DNA of 64,000 bases, taken from assembly GCA_003644505.1 (NCBI GenBank), contig QNCM01000003.1, positions 1-64,000 of the forward strand. Direction: 5' to 3'. The translations under genes were made by a program, and so were the position numbers. This DNA comes from Candidatus Makaraimicrobium thalassicum. GTDB taxonomy: Bacteria > Omnitrophota > Gorgyraeia > Tantalellales > Tantalellaceae. The notes beneath the pieces were generated by a model. The model saw only the letters and a list, made by a program, of their open reading frames with translations, ran no database searches and was not told the origin of the DNA. This document shows positions 22,101 through 31,798 of this stretch, in pieces; within the stretch, counting starts at the first letter, position 1; the number at the start of each line of letters is the position of its first letter.

Positions 22101-23120
22101 ATGCGTGCGTTAGGTAAAAAGGTTTTTACTGAAGAGGAACGTGAGCTGCTTCGGAAAGCGGCTTCCAACGATCTGGAAGAACGGAAAAAGTACCAGCGCG
22201 CCCTTGCCCAGGTACTCGATGGTGCCTTCAGGGGTGCGGTTCTGGAAGATGATACGCTGAATGGTGTTTTCCAGCGCGTGGTTCTGGAGCCTGGAGTTGA
22301 TCCGCGGTTTCCGCTTCATTTCCTTAGCCCCGGTGAAGAGGAAGATTATGTCGCCTTCGTGATTGCCAAGGAGGGTGCACCGCCTCAAAGGCTAATTGAG
22401 GGCGATGAGGTTTATGTTCCCACCTATACCATCAGCAATTCAATTGATATTGCCCGAAAATATGTCCGCGATGCTCGGTGGGACGTTGTTGCTGATGCTA
22501 TGGACGTTCTAAAGTATGGCTTTACCCGGAAGCTTAATGATGATGGTTGGCATACTATTATTTCTGCCGCGGTTGAGAATGGACGGGTTGTTGACAGCTC
22601 GGCTGCCGCTGGTACCTTTACCAAGAAGCTGCTCACCGGCATGATGACTGCTATTAAGCGGTTTCCGGGTGGGCGGCGCAGCAAGCTGACTGATCTTTTC
22701 CTCTCGCCCGAGGCTCTTGCTGATATTCGGAACTGGTCGCAGGCTGAAGTCGATGATATTACTCGGCATGAGATTTTCCGTGGTGAGGGGCTTGCCGGTC
22801 TGCCCACTATTTTCGGTGTTCGGCTGCATGAGCTTCAGGAGCTTGGTGAGGGTCAGCGGTTCCAGACTTATATTGAATCAACCGACGGTCCAAACAAGGC
22901 ATCCTGGTTCGTAGCTGGCGGCGATACGGACAAGGAATTTTGCATTGGTCTTGATGCCAGTGATTGGGCGCTTCGGACTCGGAAGTTTGTTGTCCGTGAA
23001 GATCTCCAGCTTTACGAAGACGACACGCTTCTCCGCTCGAATCGGGTCGGTTGGTTCGGCTTTATGGAGATTGGTTTTGCGGTTCTTGACAATCGGTTCC
23101 TAGTCATTGGTACCTTCTAA
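22101..23120 (+). CDS. Major capsid protein
   Basis: The 339-aa protein follows protease and decoration genes and is closed by a strong terminator. Features: a helical N-terminus (about 1-50), a central region with LFLSPEALADIRNW, a segment typical of HK97-fold major capsid proteins, and a beta-rich C-terminus with DLQLYEDDTLLRSNRVGWFGFMEIGFAVLD. Arginine is mostly CGG here, unlike most genes of the window, a sign of expression-driven codon choice. GAGGAGG precedes ATG 22101. Confidence 0.8.
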   Translation: MRALGKKVFTEEERELLRKAASNDLEERKKYQRALAQVLDGAFRGAVLEDDTLNGVFQRVVLEPGVDPRFPLHFLSPGEEEDYVAFVIAKEGAPPQRLIEGDEVYVPTYTISNSIDIARKYVRDARWDVVADAMDVLKYGFTRKLNDDGWHTIISAAVENGRVVDSSAAAGTFTKKLLTGMMTAIKRFPGGRRSKLTDLFLSPEALADIRNWSQAEVDDITRHEIFRGEGLAGLPTIFGVRLHELQELGEGQRFQTYIESTDGPNKASWFVAGGDTDKEFCIGLDASDWALRTRKFVVREDLQLYEDDTLLRSNRVGWFGFMEIGFAVLDNRFLVIGTF

Positions 23121-23148
23121 TAATTAAATAATATAATTTGCAATCAAT

Positions 23149-23176
23149 AGCGGGGTTTTATGCCCCGCTTTTTTTA
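23149..23176 (+). terminator. Rho-independent terminator after the capsid gene
   Basis: AGCGGGG (23149-23155), loop TTTTATG, CCCCGCT (23163-23169), then a run of seven T. It ends the head operon 29 bp after the capsid stop. Confidence 0.93.
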
Positions 23177-23188
23177 TTTTACAAGAAA

Positions 23189-23204
23189 ACGTATCTATTT
23201 ATGG
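23189..23204 (+). promoter_or_regulatory. Late-promoter-like motif ACGTATCTATTTATGG
   Basis: It lies between the terminator and ATG 23241, where a new promoter is expected. It agrees with ACGTATTAACTTATG at 31738 at 12 of 15 positions. Confidence 0.5.
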
Positions 23205-23240
23205 ACGGTATTGTTGTATTTTGCGCGAGGAGAAAAAGCT

Positions 23241-25451
23241 ATGTCTGCCGAATACATTTTCAGTTATGGACCGGAAGGGCGCACAATAAAAGTTAATGAT
23301 AAAGGACAGCTATTAGTAAATGCCGACGCACAAGCGAGCGGCTTTGTTTTTTGTTGGGGTGAGACTGGTTATCCGCTTGCTGTAGACGGAACTGGGCGTC
23401 TATTAGTTAATGTTTCTGGGTTATCCGGAGTTGGTGGTGGCGTTACTGATCATGGACTTTTAACTGGGCTTACCGATGATGACCATCCACAATATATTTT
23501 AGTTGATGGTACTCGTGGTTTTACCGGAACTATTAGCGGTGTTATCCCACAACATATTTATGATTTAGCGACAAAAGGTTATGTTGATGCTCAAGTTTCT
23601 GGCGTTGATTTAAGTCTTTATTATCGTAAAGATGAAGATCTAATTCCATCCGGTTTATATGATATCGGCAGCTTGGACCATCGTTTTGCTGTTATTTATG
23701 CGCAATCTGGTAATTTCTTGTATGGTATTCAAGTAGGAAGCGGTACGTTACATATTAGCCCAGATGGAGAGTTGGCTGTTAATTTAAGCACTGTCGATAT
23801 TGATACTTATGGTGAAATGCCGGTTGTTTCGGGCGGACAGTTACCCGAGTCTCCGGGCGATTGGTTGTGTTATTCTTGCGTTTACAATGGGAAAGTTTTT
23901 GTTGGTTCACGTGATTCTGATAATGTTTATAGTATTACTCCGAGCGGTTGGCAATTAGAGTGTTCACCTGGTTCTGGAACTAAGATTGGTGGTTTAACGG
24001 TTTGGCGTGGTAAGTTAGCCATTGCCTCAATTTCGCCTTGGAATTATACGTGGGTATTTCTCTATGATGGAAATAATTTGGAATATATTGGTCAACCATC
24101 AGGTACGGGAGGAGCTTGGGGGGCAACGTCTTTAGCCGAATATAATGGCGATTTAATTTGTTCGGTTGTTGGTGGGGCTTCGGCTGGATCCAAACAACCA
24201 ATTTTTAAATATGATGGTAATAGCTGGGGAATTCTTTGTCGTGTTCATGCTCAAGGTGGTACCTGGGGTTGGAATTTCGGTTGTACCTCGCTTGGTAATA
24301 CATTGTATGTTTGGGGTCCTAATGAGGATTATGTAAGTTGGTATGATGGTGTAAAAGAGGGTTATTTTTATGCTATTGGACATCATTGCACTTACGGAAT
24401 TGTTTATAAAGGCAGAGCTTATGGTTGTGGAAATGGTTTATGGTTAATTGATCAAAAAGAGCGTGCTGTTAAAATAATTTCTGATTGTGCTGGGCAACAA
24501 CCGTGTATTTATCAGGGTAAGTTGATTTATACTTTTAATGGTAATGAGGTTTGGGCATTTGATGGACGTTCGACGAAATTGATTTGCACATTACCAAGTG
24601 GTAAAAGTATTGTTACGCTTGCCCCTTATAAAGATCGTCTTTGTATTATTTGTGGCGATGGTAGTTATTTCTGGTATCGTGGGCAATTATCAGCAATCGG
24701 CGAAGATGATACGGCAACAGCTTCGATTGCGCGGAAATTAGATTATATTAAAAATATTCATACATTTATTGGTAGTGACGATGACTCAAGTCCGACATAT
24801 ACATCTAATAATTATGTTCAAACAGGTGATAATTTAGCTTCTGGTATTTCTAAGCTAGATGCTAAAATTGCTGAAGTAGAATTAGATATAAACGCCATTG
24901 ATTCAAATACTTATAAAAAGGATGAGAATTTAATTCCTGCTGCTTCTTTGACTTATAATATTGGTAGTAGTGGGGCTAAATTTAATGATCTTTATGTTGA
25001 TAATATATATGCTCAAGAACTTGATTTAGGACTTGAAAATAAATCATCTGCTGATGCTTTAATTTATGTTGATAGTTCAGTTGAGCAAGCCGCTTCATTT
25101 ATTCGTCGGTCAGCTGGTTGTGTTGTAAATGTAAGTGGCGTCGATATCGATCTTTGCGGAACAAATAATAATTGGTATATCACTTCAGATGGTGTATTTT
25201 ATGGCGTTTCGGGTGTTTTTGGTGGGCAGGCGACTAAGTATACTGAGGTAGTAACTAGTTGGACTCCATCTGGCTCATTATATTATGCTGATGTTCATCA
25301 TAATTTCGGTGATCGGTTAGTAGTTGTCCAATGCTACGATCCAACTACATATAATAGTGTAGGAATTGATCATCATGTTCTATTAGATAAAAATACTGTG
25401 CGGGTTTTCGCCAGTAGTAGCGGGGCATTAGGGGTTATTGTTGTGAGGTAA
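23241..25451 (+). CDS. Beta-propeller tail fibre/adhesin-like protein 1, 736 aa
   Basis: Domains in order: an N-terminal repeat pair (EGRTIKVNDKGQLLVNA, GYPLAVDGTGRLLVNV); a fibre segment HGLLTGLTDDDHPQYILVDGTR typical of phage tail fibres; a fibre linker; a seven-bladed-looking propeller (about 200-500) with recurring units such as YNGKVFVGS, WRGKLAIAS, YNGDLICSV, LGNTLYVWG; another linker; and a 70-aa C-terminal beta domain, SWTPSGSLYYADVHHNFGD...VRVFASSSG. The last domain is shared with the protein at 26526-29102. It is probably a host-recognition or virion surface protein. ATG 23241 has GAGGAGA in front. Confidence 0.7.
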   Translation: MSAEYIFSYGPEGRTIKVNDKGQLLVNADAQASGFVFCWGETGYPLAVDGTGRLLVNVSGLSGVGGGVTDHGLLTGLTDDDHPQYILVDGTRGFTGTISGVIPQHIYDLATKGYVDAQVSGVDLSLYYRKDEDLIPSGLYDIGSLDHRFAVIYAQSGNFLYGIQVGSGTLHISPDGELAVNLSTVDIDTYGEMPVVSGGQLPESPGDWLCYSCVYNGKVFVGSRDSDNVYSITPSGWQLECSPGSGTKIGGLTVWRGKLAIASISPWNYTWVFLYDGNNLEYIGQPSGTGGAWGATSLAEYNGDLICSVVGGASAGSKQPIFKYDGNSWGILCRVHAQGGTWGWNFGCTSLGNTLYVWGPNEDYVSWYDGVKEGYFYAIGHHCTYGIVYKGRAYGCGNGLWLIDQKERAVKIISDCAGQQPCIYQGKLIYTFNGNEVWAFDGRSTKLICTLPSGKSIVTLAPYKDRLCIICGDGSYFWYRGQLSAIGEDDTATASIARKLDYIKNIHTFIGSDDDSSPTYTSNNYVQTGDNLASGISKLDAKIAEVELDINAIDSNTYKKDENLIPAASLTYNIGSSGAKFNDLYVDNIYAQELDLGLENKSSADALIYVDSSVEQAASFIRRSAGCVVNVSGVDIDLCGTNNNWYITSDGVFYGVSGVFGGQATKYTEVVTSWTPSGSLYYADVHHNFGDRLVVVQCYDPTTYNSVGIDHHVLLDKNTVRVFASSSGALGVIVVR

Positions 25452-25455
25452 AATA

Positions 25456-26523
25456 ATGTGGTTGGCTGGATATTCTGAACGGATTGAGGTTGTTATACCG
25501 CCGACTCAGGTTAGTGGAACTTTAAGCCAATTTTCTGTTCCTTTGTATATTCGTAATAATGCTGGTCTTAATGATTATGATTTATCGTTTTTGTTTAATG
25601 AATTGGGAATTCATTATTCTGGCATTGTCGTTACTTTATCTGATGGTGTTACACAGGCGAATGTTGAGGTAGATTATTGGGATAATGCTGGTCAAAGTGG
25701 GTTACTATGGGTTACACATTCGTCGCTTTCATTGTCTGATTCAGCTAATACCGTACTTTATATTTATTATGATTCAAATATTATTAATTCTAATGTTAGT
25801 ATGCATAACAGTAATGCATGGGATAGTAATTATGTGAGTATTTGGCATTTTAATGATGATAGTGGTAACTATATCGATACAAAAGGAAATAATAATCTAT
25901 CATTTGTTGGTAGTCCGGTTAGGACATATGGTTCTCTGAGTAAAGCAGTTAGATTTATTGGTACGAACGCTGATTATTTACAATGTTCGTCTCCTAATAA
26001 TTTGCCAACTGGCGGAAATGCGCGTACAATTGAGGCTAAATTTTACCCGGTAGCTTATACTTCACAATGGCAATGTATTTGTGGTTATGGAACACCGCAG
26101 GCTAATTCACAAACATCAGCGTTGGAATATGCAATTGATTCTACAAAAGGTTTTATTGTATTAGGCTGGACGGATGATTATCTTGATCCTATTGTGCGTT
26201 CTTTGAATCAATGGTATTATGTGGCATTTACATTGGAATCGAATACTGTTAAACTATATGTTAATGGTCAGTATGTTGGCAGTAAGTCTGTTTCTTGGAA
26301 TACTGTATTAAATAGCAATGGTTTAACTGTTGGTGAATTACTTGACGACGATGGTTATCATGGAAAAACAGATGGATATCTTGAGGAATTGCGTATATCT
26401 AATGTGGCTCGTAGTCCTGAGTATTTTTATACTACCAATAATGCTCTTAATGATCAATTGTGTAATTATTCACTTGAACGACGCGGGGTTATTTTTGCTC
26501 GGCAAATAATCATTAGGAGGTAA
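25456..26523 (+). CDS. DUF2341/LamG virion protein, 355 aa
   Basis: Residues 1-115 form a DUF2341-like beta domain (FSVPLYIRNNAGL...SGIVVTLSDG...NTVLYIYYDS). Residues 125-330 form a LamG/concanavalin-type jellyroll (VSIWHFNDDSGNYIDTKGNNN, RTIEAKFYPV, QWYYVAFTLESNTVKLYVNGQYVG, GYLEELRISNVARS). Such jellyrolls bind sugars. It sits between two propeller proteins and probably forms a receptor-binding assembly with them. Homologous modules recur at 49089-51329 and 52813-55308. Confidence 0.75.
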   Translation: MWLAGYSERIEVVIPPTQVSGTLSQFSVPLYIRNNAGLNDYDLSFLFNELGIHYSGIVVTLSDGVTQANVEVDYWDNAGQSGLLWVTHSSLSLSDSANTVLYIYYDSNIINSNVSMHNSNAWDSNYVSIWHFNDDSGNYIDTKGNNNLSFVGSPVRTYGSLSKAVRFIGTNADYLQCSSPNNLPTGGNARTIEAKFYPVAYTSQWQCICGYGTPQANSQTSALEYAIDSTKGFIVLGWTDDYLDPIVRSLNQWYYVAFTLESNTVKLYVNGQYVGSKSVSWNTVLNSNGLTVGELLDDDGYHGKTDGYLEELRISNVARSPEYFYTTNNALNDQLCNYSLERRGVIFARQIIIRR

Positions 26524-26525
26524 TA

Positions 26526-29102
26526 ATGTATATACGTGGTTCATATGATTTTGAACGACGCCCACAGTATGATGAACATGGTCTGGCAACATTATCTGAT
26601 GTTGTGAATATTGCTCCATTTTCGGTAAGCGGTGTTCGTGAAATAACTTTACCTGAAGGCGATTGGGAAATTAGCTTGTTTGACAATGAGATTATTGCTA
26701 TTAGTGGTTGGCGTTATGTTTATTTAGTTAATATTGATAGCGGTGAAACCGAATATTTGGGTGATGCTGAAGAATATGGAATTAAAAGCATTGGATTACC
26801 CGGGGCTGGCGCAGCTGCTAGTGTCGAGGCTGGTAATAAGTTTAATGTTGCCTGTCGCTTTCGCGGTGATTTGTATGTCTTGTTTTATGGATCGGGTTGG
26901 GGAATTCCTAATGGTAATGGTGGTGTAGCTAAATATGTCTCTGGTAGCGGATGGACAAAAGCTTGCGAATTAGATATTTATAGTAAGCCCGAAATGCTTA
27001 TTGCCACCGATGCAATGATTGGTGCAATTTGTCACGATGGCGGACGTTCAGATGCATATAGTCATGATGGTATAAATTGGTCATTTACCAACGCCGGTGG
27101 TGGAATTCGTCCATCGCGTCCGATTGATCCGGGTGATAATAAATTATATTTTGGTAGAAATAATGTTATCAGAGTTCTATTTCAGGATATTTTCCAGTAT
27201 GGCGATACACTAGTTACAACTGCGCCAAGTGGTTTTGTAAATGCTACCGATCTTACCAGCTATTGGGCAGAAAACTGGCTGCATAATGGTGATTTCTATT
27301 ATTGGAATAAATTACGTGATCCCGACAGTGGTATCGAACATTCTGTTATTACTGTTGTTAAATATAATGGACATGTAGAATCGAAGAAAACTAATCTTTC
27401 CTCTTTTGTTGTACATAAGATTGGTAGATCTATATATTATAAAAATTATAAGTTTAATGCTTATACTCACCAGTTTGAAGATGTTGGTTATATTTATCCA
27501 TTTAGTGAATGGTTGGATGGTTACGCGCGGTCAAATGGAAAATATGTTGCTCGTGTTTTTAATGGTAATGTGATTAAAATTTGGTCGTTAGATAACTTTT
27601 TGGTGAAAGCTTATATTGAGGATGAATCATTAAGCAAGAATGCATTTTACTTTAGTACAATTAATGATAATTCGCGTGCGCCTGGCTTTGATGCTGGAAC
27701 GTTGGTTGCAGAAATTGATTATGCTGGACAAATTAGCTGTTTAACGGAACATGCTAATGAGCTATTTGCTGGAGCAGATCAGTCAGGTGTTGTTTATCGT
27801 CTTGATTTATCTGGGAAGACCCTACCAACAAAGCGCGGGGTTGGCGATCCTGTTTTTGATGTTATTCGTTCGCCGTCAGCTGCTAGTGGTTCAGTTACAT
27901 CTCTCGCATCAGTAAATAATTCGCTATATGCTTGTATTAGAAGTAGTGATGGGACAAAGGCTTATATCTGCCGTTATGATTTAGATTGGACAGATATTAG
28001 CGAACTGCCTCTCGGCGGAGATTATTTCGTTCGCATGCTCGATTGGAATGGTTATTGGTGTGGATTGGATAATAATGGTACATTATGGATTATTAATGAG
28101 AATTCGCCGAGTGGACAGTTAACAGTTGAAAAGGTTGCTGATAATTTTGCTACTTCTGATGTTGGTTTTAAGATTTGTGTAGACGGTAGTTATTTATATG
28201 GTTTGCGTGGTAGTATGCTAGTTTCTCGGTGGGATGGTTCGCGCGTTGAAACAATTACAATTAATGATACTTGGGTCTGGCCTCTTACGGTTTATAATGA
28301 TACATTGTATTATCAGCATAGTGATTATATTTGGTGTTATGATTTGAATACTGGACACAAAACGCAGCTTTATTATGCATGGGGAACTTATCCATTACAA
28401 AACATGTTGATTGAGAATGAACGAGCTTTTGTGATGATGCATAAGATTAACACCTCTACTTGTGGTTTTTATACTTTCAATGTAAATACAATGTCTGATT
28501 TTTATACATATAATACTACACCGCCAGCAGATACAGCTAGTGATTATCGCAACACAATGATACTTAATAATAAGAATATTTATTTATGTTATCGTCATAA
28601 CGATGGTTATTCTCGTATTTATGCCTGGTCTCTCGATGATCTTTTCTTAAGTCGTAGCGATCTTGCTTATCAGATTGGAAATGAAGCTCGGCGACGTGCT
28701 ATTGTTAATGCGAGTAAGATTAGTCAGCTCCGGACCTACGTTGGTTTGACGGCATCTGGTGAAGTAAGTAGGCACTATACGCCAACTTATTTATCGCATA
28801 ATTATTTGAATGATGGAATTGGTTTAGCTTCTGGGTTGTCGATATTAGATAGCGCTGTTTATTCCGTAGCTCAAAATGCAGCAAATGTTGTTGAGGCAAC
28901 CCTTAATAGTTGGCAGCCATCTGGCTCGTTATATTATACTGATGTAACACACAATCTTGGACACAAATATGTAATGGTGCAGTTATATAATAGTGAAACT
29001 GATAAGAGTGTTAGTTTTGATTCTTTAGAAGCTATTGATGAAAACACATTACGTGTTTTTGTTTCTAGCAGTGGTTTTTATAAGGGGGTGTTTATAAGGT
29101 AA
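26526..29102 (+). CDS. Beta-propeller tail fibre/adhesin-like protein 2, 858 aa
   Basis: GGAGG (26517-26521) precedes ATG 26526. The body consists of many short strand repeats of the propeller type (FRGDLYVLFYGSG, VNNSLYACIRSSD, DGSYLYGLRGSML, YNDTLYYQHSDYIWCYDL). A helical connector follows, then the C-terminal domain SWQPSGSLYYTDVTHNLGH...LRVFVSSSG, which matches the end of the protein at 23241-25451. It has about two propellers' worth of repeats. Role: likely virion surface recognition; no enzyme motif seen. Confidence 0.68.
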   Translation: MYIRGSYDFERRPQYDEHGLATLSDVVNIAPFSVSGVREITLPEGDWEISLFDNEIIAISGWRYVYLVNIDSGETEYLGDAEEYGIKSIGLPGAGAAASVEAGNKFNVACRFRGDLYVLFYGSGWGIPNGNGGVAKYVSGSGWTKACELDIYSKPEMLIATDAMIGAICHDGGRSDAYSHDGINWSFTNAGGGIRPSRPIDPGDNKLYFGRNNVIRVLFQDIFQYGDTLVTTAPSGFVNATDLTSYWAENWLHNGDFYYWNKLRDPDSGIEHSVITVVKYNGHVESKKTNLSSFVVHKIGRSIYYKNYKFNAYTHQFEDVGYIYPFSEWLDGYARSNGKYVARVFNGNVIKIWSLDNFLVKAYIEDESLSKNAFYFSTINDNSRAPGFDAGTLVAEIDYAGQISCLTEHANELFAGADQSGVVYRLDLSGKTLPTKRGVGDPVFDVIRSPSAASGSVTSLASVNNSLYACIRSSDGTKAYICRYDLDWTDISELPLGGDYFVRMLDWNGYWCGLDNNGTLWIINENSPSGQLTVEKVADNFATSDVGFKICVDGSYLYGLRGSMLVSRWDGSRVETITINDTWVWPLTVYNDTLYYQHSDYIWCYDLNTGHKTQLYYAWGTYPLQNMLIENERAFVMMHKINTSTCGFYTFNVNTMSDFYTYNTTPPADTASDYRNTMILNNKNIYLCYRHNDGYSRIYAWSLDDLFLSRSDLAYQIGNEARRRAIVNASKISQLRTYVGLTASGEVSRHYTPTYLSHNYLNDGIGLASGLSILDSAVYSVAQNAANVVEATLNSWQPSGSLYYTDVTHNLGHKYVMVQLYNSETDKSVSFDSLEAIDENTLRVFVSSSGFYKGVFIR

Positions 29103-29107
29103 AAACC

Positions 29108-29623
29108 ATGGTTCCGACTGATAAAATTATCGATTATATTTTAACTGACGTTGGTTCGGTTAATCTGACCAGGGACGATATTCGCAGCTTTGTTCATAAG
29201 GCAATTGTGAGACTTAATAGAAAATTAAACTTAACTGGCAGTAATAAACTTGTAGAAAATGATAATGATAATATTAATGTTGATGATGGCGAAGCTTTGT
29301 TAGATTTGATAATTTTGCAGGCAGAATGTTTAATAGCTAAGAAGTTGCGTTTTGAAGCTGTTAGTCGCGGTATTCGGATTCGTAGTGGGACTGACGAAGT
29401 TGACACTACAGCATCATTTGGTGGTTATGATGATAATGTTGAATCTGTTTGTGGCGAATTAGAAAAAGCCTTAGAGGATTACAAAAAAACTTTAGCAGAA
29501 AGCAATGTTTCGGATTATGGTGCATTAATTTGGTATGAAGATCAAAAAGAATATTGGAATGACGAAGATCCTGATAATAGTACACAGAATTTTCGCAGCG
29601 GTTTTGATGTAGATAGATATTAA
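29108..29623 (+). CDS. Head-tail connector (adaptor), 171 aa
   Basis: Mostly helical and acidic: IIDYILTDVGSVNLTRDDIRSFVHKAIVRLNRKL, then LLDLIILQAECLIAKKL and a second long helix around GELEKALEDYKKTL. This is the architecture of gp6/gp15-type adaptors that bind beneath the portal. It begins the connector set 29108-31731. No direct motif proves it. Confidence 0.6.
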   Translation: MVPTDKIIDYILTDVGSVNLTRDDIRSFVHKAIVRLNRKLNLTGSNKLVENDNDNINVDDGEALLDLIILQAECLIAKKLRFEAVSRGIRIRSGTDEVDTTASFGGYDDNVESVCGELEKALEDYKKTLAESNVSDYGALIWYEDQKEYWNDEDPDNSTQNFRSGFDVDRY

Positions 29624-29624
29624 A

Positions 29625-30170
29625 ATGGCGCGAGATGATAGTATTCTCCCTGATCCTGGCAAATATTTAACCAATAATTTAAAAGAACTTTATGCAGACG
29701 CAATTTCTCAGCTCATCAGCGATCTTGGGCGCGAAGTAACGTTGCATTTGCCACCAATAGAAAGCGGTTGTCCAAATTGTAAATATCTGTCAGTTGGCGG
29801 AAGGGGGCTTTACAAATATAATAGCTCTAATCCATTTTCTGGTCCGCCGTATAATGTACCATTTGCCGATGGACAACGCTGTCCTGTTTGCCGTGGGACA
29901 CATATAATCCATATTCCTCGCCAAAGCACCTGGCATGCGACTATTGTCAAGCGTCCAAGAGATTATGATTACGAATTTTATGGCGTTTCTCCTGAGAATG
30001 TAGTTTTGACTAAGTTTTTGGTTGAAGCATGGGACGATGTTAATAATTGCATTCGTGCGACGATAGATGGGCTTGATTACGAGCGTTTGAGCGAACCTGT
30101 AAAAATTGGACTAGGTAATAACCCGGAAGATTTGAAATTTATCAATGTATTTTGGAAGCGAGTAACGTAA
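29625..30170 (+). CDS. Head-closure/neck protein with zinc site, 181 aa
   Basis: A short helical start is followed by VTLHLPPIESGCPNCKYLSVGGRG and QRCPVCRGTHII, a CxxC...CxxC zinc motif, and a beta-barrel-like rest. Similar cysteine-containing neck proteins occur between adaptor and tail genes in other phages. It would close the portal channel after packaging. Start ATG 29625 lies one base after the previous stop. Confidence 0.58.
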   Translation: MARDDSILPDPGKYLTNNLKELYADAISQLISDLGREVTLHLPPIESGCPNCKYLSVGGRGLYKYNSSNPFSGPPYNVPFADGQRCPVCRGTHIIHIPRQSTWHATIVKRPRDYDYEFYGVSPENVVLTKFLVEAWDDVNNCIRATIDGLDYERLSEPVKIGLGNNPEDLKFINVFWKRVT

Positions 30171-30171
30171 A

Positions 30172-30855
30172 ATGCAGCCAGTTTTTACTAAAGATGGCGA
30201 CACGATTTTAGATAAGGCATTCAAAGATACTTTAACTAAAATTCTTGAAAGTTATAAACCAAAGCGGATTAAACGCACAGATGTTTTACAGCAGATTAAC
30301 AGAATTCGGAGTATCGCTTCCAAATTCTTAATGGTTTATCGGAAATTACTTGAGCATTCGGCGATTATTCGCAATTTGCATATTCCTGCGCCTGGCAGTG
30401 CTAAAACTGGTTATTCGGCTGCGAATGTTTATAGTACGCCGCTTTTAGGCGCAATTGGTTTGCCTGACATTCATTTGGTTGATAATCTTATCAAAGCGAT
30501 TACTATAAATTCTGGATTTGTACAGCTTACTTGGAATAAAACAAAACGCGGTTACCGCGGGTTATTGGTTTTTGATTTTAATAAGTTTGCTGAATCACAA
30601 TTCGCAGTTTATCACGATGGACGGAAAAAAGTTTCTTGGGTTAGTTTGATAGAATATGGCTTTGATGTTTTTCATTATGTTTATGTTCGTCATGGATTGG
30701 CTTATAGTCGAAGTGGTTATGGTATTATGACTAAGAGTAAAACGAGCAATTTTATTTTTCCCCCCACTTATGTTTTCCGTATGAAATTTGAGGAGGCAAA
30801 GGGAATTCTCCCGCCTGCACAACGGCGTTGGTTAAGAGTTAAATTTATCGGATAA
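30172..30855 (+). CDS. Neck/tail-completion protein candidate, 227 aa
   Basis: A basic N-terminal half (ILESYKPKRIKRTDVLQQINRIRSIASKF) precedes a beta-rich part with GFVQLTWNKTKRGYRGLLVFDF and YGFDVFHYVYVRHG. The place in the series adaptor - closure - this gene - terminator protein - tail tube fits an HK97 gp10-like neck protein. Assigned by position only. Confidence 0.5.
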   Translation: MQPVFTKDGDTILDKAFKDTLTKILESYKPKRIKRTDVLQQINRIRSIASKFLMVYRKLLEHSAIIRNLHIPAPGSAKTGYSAANVYSTPLLGAIGLPDIHLVDNLIKAITINSGFVQLTWNKTKRGYRGLLVFDFNKFAESQFAVYHDGRKKVSWVSLIEYGFDVFHYVYVRHGLAYSRSGYGIMTKSKTSNFIFPPTYVFRMKFEEAKGILPPAQRRWLRVKFIG

Positions 30856-30858
30856 AAT

Positions 30859-31731
30859 ATGATTGGCATTGGATTTACATCAAATATTCGTTATAATCTG
30901 AAGCAATATTGTGAAAAATTATTTTTAGATAATGGCTTTTATACTAATGTAACTCGTAATATCGATTTCTATGACGAAACATCGTTGGCAAATCTTCGTA
31001 GGGTAGAAGGAATTTATTATGAATCTATAGCAAATGAATGGGTTTATGAGACGGACATAAGCGCCCCCTCGGGGTTCCCCTCTCCTATACTCCCCGTCAG
31101 CGGCGTATGGATCAATGGTTCATTCCATGCTAACAATTCGCATCCCTATTACCCTTCTCCCGACTACCTGAGGGGGCGTTATATTTTTAGAAATCCACCG
31201 CCTCAAGATGCTACAGTTGAGGCAGAATATAGTTATAAAGATGTTAAGGTTGATTTTGTTGATTCACATACTTTTAATATATTAATGAGTAGGTTTTTAA
31301 CTAATGCGCCATATAGCAGTAGCGAGAGTATTATTTATCCATCTGGACTGGAACGCATTTTGCCGGTTGTTATTATTGAACCAACCACGAGAAACCATTT
31401 CCCGCGCCAGATTGGCGGTGGTAAGATTATTAAGGAATATATTTCGTTTTTCGTTTTTGCTGCTCGCGATTACGAGAGAGACGCGATTATAGACGTTATT
31501 TTTGGGCAAGCCAGGGAAGTTATTAAAGCAGTGGATTATAATTCAGTTCCTGAAATTATGACATTTGAGGGCGATTATTCCTCTACTTATAAAAATTACA
31601 CCCAGTTACAGAGTGACCATTTTTGGACTAATATATATATCGATGAATTAGTTATCCGGGAGCGAGATTTATTAAATAATATTTATAGAGGTCGTATTGA
31701 TGCTCAGTTGAGCGTATATTTGCGGGATTAA
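30859..31731 (+). CDS. Tail terminator-like protein, 290 aa
   Basis: Beta-rich, with a C-terminal half of the form VVIIEPTTRNHFP...KEYISFFVFAARDYERDAIIDVIFGQAREVI..., which resembles tail terminator folds (sheet plus two helices). It is the last gene before the tail tube. A proline/serine-rich loop of about 35 residues (SAPSGFPSPILPVSGVWING...) is encoded by a clearly more GC-rich patch (31055-31175), possibly acquired separately. Confidence 0.5.
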   Translation: MIGIGFTSNIRYNLKQYCEKLFLDNGFYTNVTRNIDFYDETSLANLRRVEGIYYESIANEWVYETDISAPSGFPSPILPVSGVWINGSFHANNSHPYYPSPDYLRGRYIFRNPPPQDATVEAEYSYKDVKVDFVDSHTFNILMSRFLTNAPYSSSESIIYPSGLERILPVVIIEPTTRNHFPRQIGGGKIIKEYISFFVFAARDYERDAIIDVIFGQAREVIKAVDYNSVPEIMTFEGDYSSTYKNYTQLQSDHFWTNIYIDELVIRERDLLNNIYRGRIDAQLSVYLRD

Positions 31732-31737
31732 ACAAAA

Positions 31738-31752
31738 ACGTATTAACTTATG
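31738..31752 (+). promoter_or_regulatory. Late-promoter-like motif ACGTATTAACTTATG
   Basis: It is in the 67-bp gap before the tail-tube gene, 60 bp from its start, and belongs to the AAMCGTATWAAMTA set. Confidence 0.6.
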
Positions 31753-31798
31753 TGAAGCCTTATCTCACGCGCGAAGATAATATAGTTGGAGGTGATGA

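Noticed and set aside
30859-31731. GC-rich patch at 31055-31175 as a separate insertion
   Set aside because: The frame is continuous and no repeats or duplicated ends mark an insertion; mentioned only in the gene entry.
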